A stretch of 64,000 nucleotides of DNA from Metaphire vulgaris (GCA_018105865.1 CM030865.1:12055113-12119112), one strand, 5' to 3'; positions 45,251 through 58,078 are shown, counted from the stretch's first letter. Notes: a model not told the origin generated them from the sequence alone. Made by a program: numbers and translations.

Positions 45251-45584
45251 GACAGTGGCGATCATTCGTCAGAAATTCTCTTAATCTCCTAGCGTTAAGT
45301 CGTGTTGTTCTTCTTGAGGCCTTTTCAATTCATCACGACTGACAAATGGGAATCGCCCTGGAAAACAGAGGACGGGGTAAAGCGAGTGGGTGGGTGGGGG
45401 GCCTAGAAAACGGAGCGGGGCAAAAACCACGCGGTTGGGTGGGATGGGACACAGAATCTCAGGAGATTGGCCACAGGGGGAATGAGGAGGAAGAGTGATT
45501 GATTGAATTGCAAGTTAACATGAATAGAAACAGATGTAATTGAACTGATGGAATGATAGCCATTTTGCAGTTTTATATTCCGAA

Positions 45585-45631
<47 letters not shown>

Positions 45632-45692
45632 ATATATCTATCCACCTATATCTATAAATCTGTCCGTATGTCTGTCTGTCTATCTCTCTATG

Positions 45693-45999
45693 CAATGGCG
45701 GTTCCACCGTGTTGATGACTGGGGATGCATCCCCCAACCGGGGTTCCGGATGACCTTTTTTCTTGTCAACCTATTTTCCGGGGAGTTTTTAAAAAAGTTA
45801 AAAATACTGCGAATGACCTTCTTTTTTGCTTGTCGGCCTTTTTGGCAATGTTTATTAACATTTAGTGGGCAAAACACTAAAAACGACCCTTTCTCTCTCT
45901 CTTTTCTTTTGTTTTTTTCTTCTTCACTTTGCATCCTCCCACCAACTTCCTACACATTTTTTCATCCTCCCCCACCAAGAATTCTAGGAACCGCCACTG
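45693..45999. mobile_element. hAT-like MITE, family B copy
   Basis: Ends CAATGGCGGTTCCACC / AGGAACCGCCACTG. Flanks tctctatg / tctctgtg (7 of 8). Confidence 0.8.
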
Positions 46000-46207
46000 T
46001 CTCTGTGTATTGTCTAGCATCTTCAGTGGATACTAAAAGCAACATTGAATTGATGTTCAGGTATTTTAGACGAGATTTAAACAACAAACCGAGAGAGAAC
46101 GGTTGCGCAATGTCCAGTCAATGTCCATCCAATGTCCAGCAATTGTCCAGCAATTGTCCAGCTTAAACCAGACAGTAGACAAACACTTCGGGGCGTAAGA
46201 TGACATC

Positions 46208-46306
46208 AGTGGCGCAGCCAGATGAATACCGGAATGTGGGGAGGGCACATCGACGAATAGGGGGCCGCCATGACCCCACCCCGTGTCCCCCGTGGTTACG
46301 CCAAGA
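46208..46306. mobile_element. Short CAGTGGCGCAGCC element
   Basis: About 100 bp with ends CAGTGGCGCAGCCAG / GGTTACGCCAAG. No clear target duplication. Confidence 0.5.
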
Positions 46307-46519
46307 GATGAGAGTTCATGCAAAGGCCAATCGACGATGATTTACATACCTACCTAATAATCTATCTTTATATTGATCAACGTATCTATCTGTATATCTA
46401 TCCATATAATATATCTATGAATATATCGATCTACATACTGTGCGCATCTATATAAATCTACTTATACAGTATATCGATCTATCCATACATATATACAATA
46501 TATATTATATATGTATACA

Positions 46520-46572
<53 letters not shown>

Positions 46573-46626
46573 AAATGTCTTCCTCTCCTATCCTCTCTTT
46601 CTATTTCTTGCTCTCTCTCTCTTTCA

Positions 46627-46657
<31 letters not shown>

Positions 46658-46686
46658 GACTCTCTCTCTCTCTTTGTCTCTCTCTG

Positions 46687-46731
<45 letters not shown>

Positions 46732-46762
46732 GTCTCTCTCTGTCTCTCTCTCTCTCTGTCTG

Positions 46763-46853
<91 letters not shown>

Positions 46854-46857
46854 CGTG
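46520..46857. repeat. (TA)n and long (CT)n arrays
   Basis: (TA)n 46520-46571, then nearly continuous (CT)n/(CTGT)n from 46605 to 46855 in intron 1. Confidence 0.95.
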
Positions 46858-47504
46858 GCGGAATAACAGCTTTGGCGGAAAGAAATCTGCGTTGATTTAT
46901 GGACATGATTTATGGCAACGCACTGCGACGACGACGACGACGACGACAATCAGAAGAAGACGGAAAACAGAAGAAGACGACGACGACGACGACGGAAGAG
47001 AGAGAGACGAAAGAAAGACCAAAGACCCTCCCTTCCTCCCTTCCTCCCTCCCTCGTCTTCCTTCCATCCGCTCCGTCTCTGATGTCGTCTGCTCAGCCAA
47101 TCAGCGTCCAGACGACGCGATGACGTAGCAGCAGATGACGCGCACACAAGAGTTGTCCGTCCGATGAGTGACGTCAGAAGCAGTGTGACCGCCATGTTGC
47201 CACTACAGCAACTCAAGTTCGCCCAACGCCGAGGAGAAAATAGCCTGATTCGGTTAACTCTACTCTAGCGCTACATAAATAAACGTAGACACGCATTGTT
47301 GTTGCCGACATGAATAAAATATCAACGCGAAACGAAGTCTACAGCTGAACTGCTGAGAAGGGAACCGAAGCCATTCGATTTGCGAGACGAGTAAGACCCC
47401 AGTGCAGGGAGTTTGCACCCATTGGGGGTTCGAGGATTTTGGAAGGACGTAGTCACAATACAGTCAAAATCATTATACGCATATATTTAAAAATTATTTG
47501 GGGA

Positions 47505-47696
47505 GGGGAGGGTGGAGTAGTGGTAGGATTTTTGACATGCAACCCGAGAGTAGTGGGTTCGAATCTGACCCTAGTCACTGCATAGCGACCTTTGACCTTT
47601 GGCAAGTTGTTCACGCCTTAATTGCTCTGCATTTCACGATTCTTCACTTTACGAATAACTTAACGTGCGTTGATAACCATATAGTAGTAGTAGCAA

Positions 47697-47735
<39 letters not shown>

Positions 47736-47742
47736 CAGTAGC

Positions 47743-47783
<41 letters not shown>

Positions 47784-47799
47784 CAGTAGTAGTAGTAGC

Positions 47800-47853
<54 letters not shown>

Positions 47854-47920
47854 TGTTGTTGTAGTAGTTGTAGTAGTAATAGTAGTAGTAGACTAGTAGT
47901 AGTTGTTGTTGTTGTTGTCT
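47505..47920 (+). repeat. tRNA-derived SINE followed by (AGT)n array
   Basis: A B-box-like GTGGGTTCGAATCTGACC at 47558 lies about 45 bp after a possible A box. The body GACCTTTGGCAAGTTGTTC follows, then an (AGT)n array of about 235 bp from 47683 with GCA and TTG interruptions. Confidence 0.5.
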
Positions 47921-48341
47921 TTGTTGTAGTTTCGAAAAGAGACTCAATATTCGAAACTGATGAATTTCCATTCGATTTCGCTTCTGTCACCACTACCACC
48001 ACCCCCGCCCCTACTTCAACCCCCGCCGTCAAAATGGCATCCACGCCCCACCCCCACCCCTACCACTACAGTCACGATATAAAAATCTCATTATTATGTA
48101 GGAGGACTTTTGGTCAGTCTAAGATAACCTCCGAAATTGCTTCTGAGACACGACAAGGCAGCTACCACACACATACACGCACACATACCAACACACACAC
48201 AGACAGAGACACAAGAACACAAACAAACATCTACACACCAACACAAAGACAGACTGACTGACTGACACACATGCACACACAAATACGCACATTCGCACAA
48301 ACATACAGGCTGATTCGTCTGCCTTATTCCTTCCGTGTCTA

Positions 48342-48382
<41 letters not shown>

Positions 48383-49211
48383 GTTTGTTCCTTAACTTCC
48401 TGTGCGTGACAGGTTGCTAATCAGTTGCGTCACTCATCGATTAACGCCGTCGACGCTGTCATTCCGAATCATCAATCGTCTGCAGAGTCAGTCCTTGTGG
48501 GTGACAGTCGAAAATAGACTGGAGATTGGCACACCTTTCGAGGAGTCATTTTCGATTCCGGAACGGCGTTCTAGCTCCGCTCCTCTCCGCCACACGCTCT
48601 TCGAGACTGAAATCCGTGTAAAGGAAATCGAAACGAAGATGACGTAACGTGTGACGTAATACAGAGATGGGCACAATTAGACAAAAATCTAATCAATTAG
48701 AATTAGAATTAGTTGCTTCTAGCACCTAATTGATTAGCATTAGAATTAGTTCTACACTTTGTCCAATTGATTAGAATTAGCATTAGCTGCTGTCTAATCA
48801 ATTAGAATTACAATTAGATTGTCGATGTTCGCGATACAGTTGACACACCACGCAAAACACAGTTTTAAAATACTAATTTAATATCTGCAGTAATTGCATG
48901 CAGCTGCAAATGGTTGGAAATGGCTGGCATTTCCAGTTGTCAACAGCAATCACACAAAACACTTAATCTATCAGTTGTAAGTTTTTCCATGATCATCTCA
49001 GCGTTATACTATGAGCATGCGTTTCAACATTATTCTCAGGCTGCCTCGGATGGCTAATTGTCATGTAATTAAAAAACAATTAGAATTAGCAGGTAAATTC
49101 TAATTGATTAGAATTACGATTAGCTGATAAAATTTGCCAATTGATTACAATTAGAATTGGCTGGTCATCTAATCGATTAGCTAATCAATTACTTCCTAAT
49201 TGATTAATTAC

Positions 49212-50163
49212 CAGAGATGTAGCAAGTACACAATGCTTCAAGTACAAGTACAAGTACAAGTACCTGGCCTCCGAGTACAAGTACAAGTACAAGTACTTGC
49301 ATTCCGAAAATTCCGAGTACAAGTACAAGTACAAGTACCTGGCCTCCGAGTACAAGTACAAGTACAAGTACCTGGCCTCCGAGTACGAGTACAAGTACAA
49401 GTACCTGGCCTCCGAGTACAAGTACAAGTACCTGGCCTCCAAGTATTAGTACAACATTTTTGACATTGACATTTTTTCCGCTGACATTTTGTCCCCATGA
49501 CATTTTCTACATGACATTTTGTCCGTCACATTTTGTCCTCGGACAGTTTGTCCGGCCAGGAATAAAATTGACACTATTAGCATCTAAATATCATCACAGT
49601 TGCACTAAAAAAGAGATGATAGTCTTGCATCGGTCATATTAACCCTATGCGGTCTCGCGATCAAGCCAGCTTGGCTAAATACACGTTTAATTGGTGCGCC
49701 AGAAGCAGGCACACTAAGGTCTCTAATTAATGGCTGCATTATACAGCCTGTTGAACTCCTTTCTATTAACTTCACTGTTCCAAAATACGATGGTATCAGT
49801 GGCTTCATCATAAATATCGTTGAGTTCCAGGTACTTGGACATCTGTGAGGATGTGCTTGTCATTAGCCTAAAGGAACAGCATTACTGGTACCATTGAAGT
49901 ACATGTAGCCAGAGATGTAGCAAGTACACAATGCTTCAAGTACAAGTACAAGTACAAGTACCTGGCCTCCGAGTACAAGTACAAGTACAAGTACCTGGTC
50001 TCCGAGTACAAGTACAAGTACAAGTACTTGCATTCCTAAAACTCCGAGTACAAGTACAAGTACAAGTACCTGGCCTCCGAGTACAAGTACAAGTACAAGT
50101 ACTAAAAATTTGTACTCGAGTACAACTCGAGTACAAGTACAAGTACCAAGTACTACATCTCTG
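49212..50163. mobile_element. Inner nested hAT element
   Basis: The ends CAGAGATGTAG / CTACATCTCTG are flanked by a perfect 8-bp duplication ttaattac (49204-49211 and 50164-50171) lying inside the outer element. Subterminal AAGTAC repeats are present at both ends. Left-end sequence recurs internally at 49910, and a stretch rich in GACATTTTGTCC lies at 49457-49552. Confidence 0.85.
49605..49811 (-). pseudogene. hAT transposase C-terminal dimerisation remnant
   Basis: The minus strand encodes LSVPASGAPIKRVFSQAGL, followed by NMTDARLSSLF, the signature of the hAT C-terminal dimerisation domain. Only this end of the protein is present. It identifies the nested element as a hAT derivative. Confidence 0.7.
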
Positions 50164-50363
50164 TTAATTACCCATCTCTGACGTAATAAGGAACGTATAA
50201 TTATGGCGACTCTTGTATTTCTAATCAGAGGCAGTCTGAGGCACGCTCAAAGATGAAACCGACAACTGTTCAGGATTCGAATCTTGTCTGCTCGGATTGC
50301 AAAACTCAGCACAGAAAAACTCTAAGGTTTTCTTTTCAAGACGGGCACTTCTTCCTCTGTCTG

Positions 50364-50365
<2 letters not shown>

Positions 50366-50415
<50 letters not shown>

Positions 50416-50498
50416 CCTCCCCCTCTATCCGCTCTCCATCTCTCTCTCTCTCATTCTCTCCCTCACTCATTCTCTCCGTCTTTCCCTCTCTCCCTCTA

Positions 50499-50558
<60 letters not shown>

Positions 50559-50569
50559 CCCTTTCCCTC

Positions 50570-50631
<62 letters not shown>

Positions 50632-50640
50632 GGCCCTCTC
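50366..50640. repeat. (CT)n array, three blocks
   Basis: (CT)n separated by CCCTCTCCCTCT-type spacers. No coding signal beyond low-complexity Ser/Leu. Confidence 0.95.
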
Positions 50641-51261
50641 TCTTTCTCCATGGCCCTCTCTCTCCCTCTCTCCATCGCCCTCTTTCTCTCCCTCTTTCCG
50701 GAACCTCTCGAGGATAGAACTTAGAAGGCAGCTCCGGGTGCAAACAGAGGCGGTCGTCAAATTAACGTGCGACGCAATTACTAAGACACCGAAAGAAACC
50801 GTTCGCTAAACTCGTTTACACTCCGATCGGATGGCGACGGGGGGAGAGGGAGGGAGGGAGGGAGGGAGGAAGGGATGGGGCCCGTCGCGTGCCCTGCTTC
50901 CCGTTTGTCTTCGACAGGGACCTTACCGTAAGACACCCCTCCCCGCCAGCCATCGACCGAGCGCCCCCTACCGGAAGAAAACCCTCATCGGGAAATTCGA
51001 AGAGAGAACGATGCGGAGCAGAAGAGGGCAAGCAGGAAAGAGGAAAGGGAAGCGGGAATGTGGAGAGGTAGGAGCGGGGGAAAAGGGAAGCGGTTGCACG
51101 TAAAATCATCGTCGCGATGACGATAAGGGAGTCATGAGCACGCGCTCATGAGCACACGGGAGAGATTGGGCACGAGCGACGAAAGAGTCGCTTAATAGCT
51201 GTCATGCCATCGACAAAAGCACAGGACAATAGAAGCGACGCTACAAAGGACATTAGACATC

Positions 51262-51292
51262 TATCTCTCTCTCTCTCTCTCTGTCTGTCTGC

Positions 51293-51336
<44 letters not shown>

Positions 51337-51415
51337 AAGGCACTTCTCCATCTATCTGTGTCCCTCTCTCTCTCTCCCTCTACCTCCTCTCTCTCTTGCT
51401 CTCTTGCCCTCTGGA

Positions 51416-51456
<41 letters not shown>

Positions 51457-51485
51457 GTGAGACAGAGAGACTCAGAGACAGAGAG
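51262..51485. repeat. (CT)n followed by (GA)n: large inverted repeat
   Basis: (CT)n/(CTGT)n 51262-51335 and (GA)n/(GACA)n 51419-51485 are complementary, so this 220-bp stretch can fold on itself. Confidence 0.85.
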
Positions 51486-52150
51486 CGCGACCAGATAACA
51501 CGAAGAGAGGCTTGGAACCAATAGGGAGTCCAAAGTAGAGCACAGCTAGAATTAAGATTTATGTTTTATTCTTTTAAACAATTGTTCCATCTTCTTGAAT
51601 CTAGAAGAAGCGACAGCTGTTTTTTTCTTCAAAAATATAATAATTAATTGTTTTTATTTTTAAAATATTTTATATATTAAATATATATATAAATTATTAT
51701 TTTTTAATTTTGAAAAATAATAAAATTGTAAAAATAATTACGCAAAACTTGTTTAGCAGCAAAAGTGCTACTCGATTTCACGTAGCCCAGTATGTATAAG
51801 ATTTTTAATTGAAATGACCTCTACAAGGTCAAAAGGTCAATGTCATTTGGGATTCTGCCAAATACTGTATACAACACAGTTCTAATCAGTTGTCGATTTT
51901 GCCAAAAAGTGGTTGAATCAGAGGCTTCCAAATCCAGATTTTCGACCCTCATTGGGGGAGGGAGGGAGGGTCACACAGCAGCAAACAGCCACATTTTCTA
52001 TCCGCACTAAAGCTCCAGGACCGACCAGCGGGAGGAGAGGGGGTGAGGGAGGGGGTAAACCGCTGGAAAAACCATCACTTGATCGAACAATAACCACCGC
52101 ATCGACTCGGAAAACCGCAAGAAGTCTTGGCACCCGCAAAAGATCAAACA
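51486..52150. other. Intron 1, unstructured
   Basis: A T-rich stretch (51600-51740), then G-rich sequence. No gene or repeat family identified. Confidence 0.4.
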
Positions 52151-52201
52151 CCCAGTGGCGTAGCCAGGGTTCCGCAATAAGGGGCGGGGAGGGGGAGTCG
52201 A

Positions 52202-52268
52202 GGGAACATCGACGAGCAAAGAAAAACGTCGTCTCAAGGAATTCTTCGCACACACATTCTCTGCTGTG

Positions 52269-52346
<78 letters not shown>
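52202..52346. repeat. GAATTCTTCGCACACACATT block plus (AAT)n
   Basis: The left block (CATCGACGAGCAAAGAAAAA, then AATTCTTCGCACACA) followed by (AAT)25 recurs inverted at 52554-52705. Confidence 0.85.
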
Positions 52347-52348
<2 letters not shown>

Positions 52349-52553
52349 GGCTTAAAGTGGTTCAGTATAGGGTCTGCCCTGTGCGAGAACCATTGTGATG
52401 CAAACTGCTTATCGATCATGCTACCTGTCCTCCCCCCGCCCCTCTAATTTCTGAACGGTTTTGCACAAATCAACGACCGATTGCAGCCGTCCCTCCCTCG
52501 ATGCCTCCTCCTGGTTACGCCAACGCAAACACCCACAGAGTACAGACAGTCAT

Positions 52554-52587
52554 ATTATTATGTTATTAATATTATTAATATTATTAA

Positions 52588-52630
<43 letters not shown>

Positions 52631-52705
52631 CACAGCAGAGAATATGTGTGCGAAGAATTCCTTGAGACGACGTTTTTCTTTGCTCGTCGATGTTCCCTCG
52701 ACCCC
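52554..52705. repeat. Inverted copy of 52202-52346
   Basis: (ATT)n followed by the complement of the same CAGCAGAGAA/AAGAATTCCTTGAGACGACG block, about 280 bp away. It can form a long hairpin. Confidence 0.85.
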
Positions 52706-52804
52706 ATTATTAACCGATCGCATACGTTTCACCCAAAGTCTCTCCTAAATATTTATGAAGCCAGTTATATTCTCACGGTACAAAGGCTTCACATTCGGAG
52801 ACAG

Positions 52805-52814
52805 AGATAGAGAT

Positions 52815-52890
<76 letters not shown>
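52805..52890. repeat. (GA)n microsatellite
   Basis: About 85 bp GA/GACA repeats. Confidence 0.92.
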
Positions 52891-52897
<7 letters not shown>

Positions 52898-53057
52898 TGC
52901 ACAGAGAGTAAGCCCACGGCGTTGCCATGAATACCGCGTTGCCAAGAAGGAGTCGCTTAGCGACCGCGTGACATTATCATTAATTGAGGACGTTGAGTTT
53001 ATCGTCGCACCTTTAGAAAGAAAACCCGACGAAAGAACTCGAACAAGACGGATGACG

Positions 53058-53088
<31 letters not shown>

Positions 53089-53197
53089 AGCATCGTCACA
53101 ACCACTCGAAATGGCGCGCAATTATTCATGGACGGAGGGAGACTGATGTCGTCTTTTGGCGACTACGTTTGAATGAGTGATTGCTGCAAACTGCATA

Positions 53198-53312
53198 GGA
53201 GGAGGAGGAGGACGACGACGACGACGACGAAGAGGAGGAGGACGACGACGACGACGACGAAGAGGAGGAGGAGGACGACGACGACGACGACGAAGAGGAG
53301 GAGGAGGAGGGG
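53198..53312. repeat. (GAC)n/(GAG)n higher-order repeat
   Basis: Three successive GAGGAGGAG-(GAC)6-type blocks of about 35 bp each. Confidence 0.88.
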
Positions 53313-53433
53313 AAGCGGCGACTGCGTGGGGTGTATTAGTCAAGAGTGTCTTTTCTCGACGAATGGATTTTCGGAAGACGTTTCGCCGACGAAAATCGCG
53401 GCATTCTTCGTCGAAATCGACTTGACGGCTGCT

Positions 53434-53464
<31 letters not shown>

Positions 53465-53585
53465 CTGCGGTTTCGTCTGGTTTCGCTCTCAGCAGTTTCG
53501 CTCTGTCTCTTGTGGTAACGAAAGAGAAATGAATTACATCGTTCCTCATCTTGAAGAAGGACTTCAAGTCCAAAGATCCATAGAT

Positions 53586-53672
53586 CCATCTGTATGTATG
53601 TGTGTATGTATGTGTGTGTATGTATATATGTATGTATGTATGTATGTGTGTATGCATGTATGTATGTATGTA
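53586..53672. repeat. (TATG)n microsatellite
   Basis: TATG/TGTG array. ATCT/CCAT tetranucleotides follow at 53758-53852. Confidence 0.88.
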
Positions 53673-54164
53673 TTGTATATATGTTTGTCTTTTTCAGAAA
53701 GGCTAACTTAGTCTTCTAAGCCACTTGAAATTACGTTATTATTATTGCTATAATCTACCTATTTAAATAGTCTATCCATCTATCCATTTATCCATTTATC
53801 AATCTATCAATTTATCTATCTATCCATTTATCTACATATCCATTGATCTGTCTATCTAAATCTAGTAATTGAAATTCTTCTTCCCCGCCAGAGTTTCCGC
53901 AGTCAGAAGGAAATTGATTTTCTAAACGGAGGCAGCGACCATCTTTCATTAATTTCCCTTCTGAGTTGCTCATCTATGACAGGATTGGGTAAACTACGGC
54001 CCGCGGGCCACATGCGGCCCGCCACAGGATTCCACGCGGACCGCAACATCATTTAGAATTAATTATGCATACGAGCGTCAGAAAGCGAGATAATTCGAAA
54101 TTACATTAGAGAAAGTTTGAAGTTATTTTATGGAGACATGGCATTTTAGTTGTAAATAGTAGAA

Positions 54165-54167
<3 letters not shown>

Positions 54168-54228
<61 letters not shown>
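54168..54228. repeat. (AAT)n with SINE tail
   Basis: (AAT)20 followed by GCTTAAAGTTGTTCAGGAGG, which matches the sequence after the (AAT)n at 52346. Confidence 0.85.
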
Positions 54229-54229
<1 letters not shown>

Positions 54230-54666
54230 CTTAAAGTTGTTCAGGAGGGTTTGCCCTGTGTGAGAACCATGTGAGAAATGGTTATTGAAATTTTGATATT
54301 CGAGCAACAAAATATTTAATATCATAATACTACCCTGCTGTATACTAAAAGTTATCAAAGACGATGATGTAAGCCAGCATTTTAATTATAAACACTTTGG
54401 CTTTATGTACGTGCGGCCCCCGTCTATTGCTGTATCGGGTTTCGTACGGACCCTTAAAGGAAACTGCTTGTCCACCTCTGATCTGCGATGGAACTTAGCG
54501 TCCGTTCTTATCTCTTGAAACGCCTCAAAGCAAAAAACACAAAAGAAAATCCCTGGATATATATATAGGCACAGTGCATCCCACAAGCCATCATCCAATC
54601 AACTCTGTAGCCATCAACAAGAAACCGTATATATATATATATATTTATTCATTCATTCAGTGTATA

Positions 54667-54841
54667 TAACTTCGTTATAACTTATAACGTACTTAGCGGG
54701 TCTGTAAAATTGAGTACGTTATATCAGAGGTATAGGTTATTTCCAATAACATCCAATAGGGGTCTATACTGTAGCCGCGTGTAGCGCATCACACTGGACC
54801 GTACATTGCGGTACAGCAATAGTTATAACGATGTCCTACTG
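54667..54841. mobile_element. Tigger/pogo-like MITE, diverged
   Basis: Contains ACTTCGTTATAACTTATAAC on the left and GTTATAACGATGTCCTACTG on the right. The interior matches 43986-44342 (GGACCGTACATTGCGGTAC). Confidence 0.7.
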
Positions 54842-54928
54842 TATGTATGTATGTATGTTTGTATGTATGCCTATGTGTGTATGTAATATGTATATATTGT
54901 ATGGCGTTACATACAGTTATGTCGTAAA

Positions 54929-55229
54929 CAGAGGCGGTTTCAGGAATTCTTGGTGGGGGGTGGCAATGAATTTTTAGGAAAACTGATTGTGGGGGTGAAA
55001 TGAAATTTCGAAAAAAGGTTGACAAGTAAAAAAAAGATCATTAACAGTGTTTTGCCCAGCAAATGTAAATAAAACTTGCCGGAAAAGGCTGACAGGCAAA
55101 AGAAAGTTAACCGGGCCTCAGGTTTTGCACACAAATACCCGGCGTAGCGACTCGGACCGGTAAAAAGCAAAAAAGAGCTCGGTGGGGCGGGTGCAGCCCC
55201 CACTCGTCCCCAACGCGGAACCGCCCCTG
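54929..55229. mobile_element. hAT-like MITE, family B copy
   Basis: Ends CAGAGGCGGTTTCAGG / GGAACCGCCCCTG with exact duplication gtcgtaaa. Confidence 0.85.
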
Positions 55230-55639
55230 GTCGTAAACACTTTTATCGTGTTCGAATCGACTGGCATTGCAGGAGTGATCGTAGTGGGATGGCGATTATT
55301 TCTAAGAAGATGATGGTTCACAGACAGACAGCGAAAATGGCGAATGCATGGACTAATAAAGAGAGGACGCCTAAGCACAGAGGAACGCTGGTGGTCCCAG
55401 GGTGAAGTAGTCCTCTCCCCCCCCCACTCCTCCATCCCCACCATCCGCACTCCTCACTCCTCCACCCCACCCCACCCCCATCGATCCCATATTTAATTAG
55501 GTACGGCGCATAGCGGGACTCCAATCACTTAGACATGATTGACAGGTCAGTGATGGAGTAATTTCGAATCTCTCGCTGGAGAGAAGATCTCGCCGGCGTC
55601 TCTATAAAAACGAAACCCACAAACCGGAACAGAATAGAG

Positions 55640-56046
55640 AATGAGTGAATGGACGAATGGACGAATGGACGAGTGAATGAATGAGTGAGTAAGTAGGTGA
55701 ATGAATGAATGAATGAGCGAATGAGTGAATGAATTAGTGAGTAGGTGAATGAGTGAATGAATGAGTGAATGAACGAATGAGTGAGCGAATGAGTGAATGA
55801 ATGAGTGAGTAGATGAATGAATGAATGAGTGAGTGAGTAGGTGAATGAGTGAATTAATCAATGATTGAGTGAAAATGAGTGAATGAGTGAGTAGGTGAAT
55901 GAGTGAATGAATGAGTGAATGAACGAATGAGTGAATGATCGAATGAATGAAATGAGTGAGTAGGCGAATGAGTGAATGAATGAGTGAAAGAATGACTGAG
56001 TGAGCAAATAAATGAGCGCATGAGTAAATGAATGAATGAATGAATT
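55640..56046. repeat. 400-bp (GAAT/GAGT)n tetranucleotide array
   Basis: Irregular GAATGAGTGAATGAGTGAGTAGGT units. The complement is open across most of its length but reads only His-Ser-Phe-Ile repeats. Confidence 0.93.
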
Positions 56047-56259
56047 TAACTGATTTACAAAATAACGATAGATGATTGACTGAAAGGATGAATTCAATTA
56101 ATCAGTTAATCAGTTTGCAGCAGAAAATATATGGCGCATTTCAGAAATTCGTGAATTTCGAAAAAAGTATATAGCGCCTGATATTTTTAACGCAACCATA
56201 AAATTAAACGCCACAGAAAATAACATTGTCCATTCCGAACCTAAACGAGAATATGAAAT

Positions 56260-56345
56260 TCCAAAATAAAAAACATCTCCGACTCGAACCCAGGATCTAC
56301 AGATCCACTCTGCGCAAAGCCTGTATGCCCCGATGAAGCGAATCT
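56260..56345 (-). repeat. tRNA-like sequence
   Basis: The minus strand reads TGCGCAGAGTGGATC and, 20 nt later, CCTGGGTTCGAGTCGGAG, resembling tRNA A and B boxes. I could not draw a full acceptor stem, so this is more likely a SINE head than a functional tRNA. Confidence 0.35.
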
Positions 56346-56364
56346 CTCTTATACTTGTTTCCAT

Positions 56365-57105
56365 TTAATGCCTGCCTTAAAAATTATATTTGAAATGAAT
56401 AAACCATCAAGACATCGATTCTAAATCACACACACACAAACACAATAAATAAATAAATATATATATATACTGTATATAGTGAACAATGTGGCCATTCCAG
56501 AGAAAGTCTAAATGCCAGCGTGGCCATTCCAGAGTAAATCTAAAATGCCAAGGCCCAAGAGGACCTTACACCCCCTACTCCTACGGGCATCGCACGCGTC
56601 TAACCAACGCGGCGGAAGACGGAATCAGTGAAGGCAAACACTAAATTAGATTTCCGTGCAGAGAGAGAGCGCAAGAAATCGTGTCTTAGACGTGACTGCA
56701 CTTGGGAGGGAGAGGGGAGAGAAGGAGAGAAGCGAGGGCCACACAGTCCGGATAGCAACAATTATGGCCTCCAAATTGAACGTTACAACAAGGACACTGC
56801 GTCGCCACTTTCAATAGTTCGGTCCTCTATTAGAGATTCCATCGTCACGTATAAGTTATCATCGTCACTCCGAATAACGTGACATCCCTGGCGCGTCATC
56901 TTGCTCAGTTCAGCTGTTCAAACGGTTCATGAAGGTTGGTTGAACACATGGGAGGGGAGCACAGAGACATTTTTCCAATGGACAAAACACAATGGTTATA
57001 TCATTTTCAAAACATTCAATTCCACAGTCCTTGGTCAAAGTTAGCTCTGCGTGCCTCAGTAGTGGTTCAGTGTGAAATATTGAGAGATGACTCGTGTCCT
57101 AAAAG
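56365..57105. other. Intron 1, unstructured
   Basis: Short duplication of GTGGCCATTCCAGAGA (56488 and 56520). Short frames lack motifs. Confidence 0.4.
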
Positions 57106-57289
57106 CAGTGGCGGCTCCACGGGGAGGTCCCGGGGGCCCGTGCCCCTTTTGAGTGCCTGGCCCCCCAGTGGCCCTTCTGTTGGGACCCTATACTTAATAC
57201 TACATACCTAACAACAAATGGTTGCCCCCATGATTAGAAGTTGCTACCCCAGCGGCCCCCCCACTTGCCAAATCCTGGAGCCGCCACTG
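57106..57289. mobile_element. hAT-like MITE, family A copy 12
   Basis: Full copy with exact target duplication cctaaaag. Confidence 0.88.
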
Positions 57290-57897
57290 CCTAAAAGCCA
57301 ATATATTATGGTTATTTACAAGAATAGATTTGCATCTTCCAGGGAGCAACTGCCCCCTCTTGCCCCTATGTTTAGGCTCCTATGGCTGAACACCCACCAT
57401 CTAGGCGGAATGCTGCCACCGGGAATTTTTAAATGAAAGAAAACGAGAAAAGTCTAAACAGTTTCAACTCCTTTCCCAGGTCACATTTAAACTTTGACGG
57501 AGAAAAAGATAAACACCCCCGCCGCCAAGGCGTCGAACCACCTGGAAGCAAAGCGTTCGCTGTTCTGAGTCATCGTGACGTACGTCAGACGTCAACGTGA
57601 CGCCGAATCACCTGACACCTGCGCTTTCCCTGATGGAATTTATCGAAACAGACGATCCGAGTACCCGAGGTTCACACACAAAGCACTTCATCGTCTATTC
57701 ATGAACAGCTTCAAAACTGTCCGCAGTCGAAGCTATTTCTCGCCATTTACAGTAAAACTAAAATATTATTATATTTTCTGTTAGAAACTCTGTTTAGAAA
57801 ATGCTGAAAAGAAGAATTTGAGAAACATGAACACGCTTTGCCGTCCACTCTGCAGTTTCCGGGAGTCCAGAACCGAATAAAGCAGTCATCCTCAGAC

Positions 57898-58078
57898 ATC
57901 AGAGATATTTTTACAGCCTCTAACACCCCCAACACTCCCAATTTGAGACCGGACGCCCCCCCCCCCAGTTTCAGCTATTGGATGACCTGTTTTGGCTTGT
58001 CAGACTTTTTTTGGCAGGAGACTCCCAGAATTTACCGACACCCCTCCCCCCAAATTGATAATCCTAGAAATAGCCCTG
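57898..58078. mobile_element. CCTAGAAATAGCCC-type MITE
   Basis: Same blocks as 38486-38724, from AGAGATATTTTTACAGCC to CCTAGAAATAGCCCTGG. It lies in intron 1, 266 bp from the exon 1 donor. Confidence 0.72.

Larger units (their letters stand above)
48662..50180. mobile_element. Outer hAT-like element, split by a nested insertion
   Basis: The ends CAGAGATGGG / CCCATCTCTG are flanked by a perfect 8-bp duplication acgtaata (48654-48661 and 50181-50188). The interior repeats TCTAATCAATTAGAATTAG-like units (48685-49210). Without the nested element it would be about 560 bp, so it is a non-autonomous element. It lies in intron 1. Confidence 0.85.

Noticed and set aside
46605..46855. 170-205 codon Ser/Leu or Glu/Arg frames over (CT)n arrays
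   Set aside because: Dinucleotide repeats are open in several frames on both strands; nothing beyond the repeat is protein-like.
55640..56046. Open frame of His-Ser-Phe-Ile repeats
   Set aside because: It follows directly from the irregular GAAT/GAGT tetranucleotide array.
56260..56345. Functional tRNA gene on the minus strand
   Set aside because: A- and B-box-like sequences are present, but I could not pair an acceptor stem; kept only as a tRNA-like repeat.
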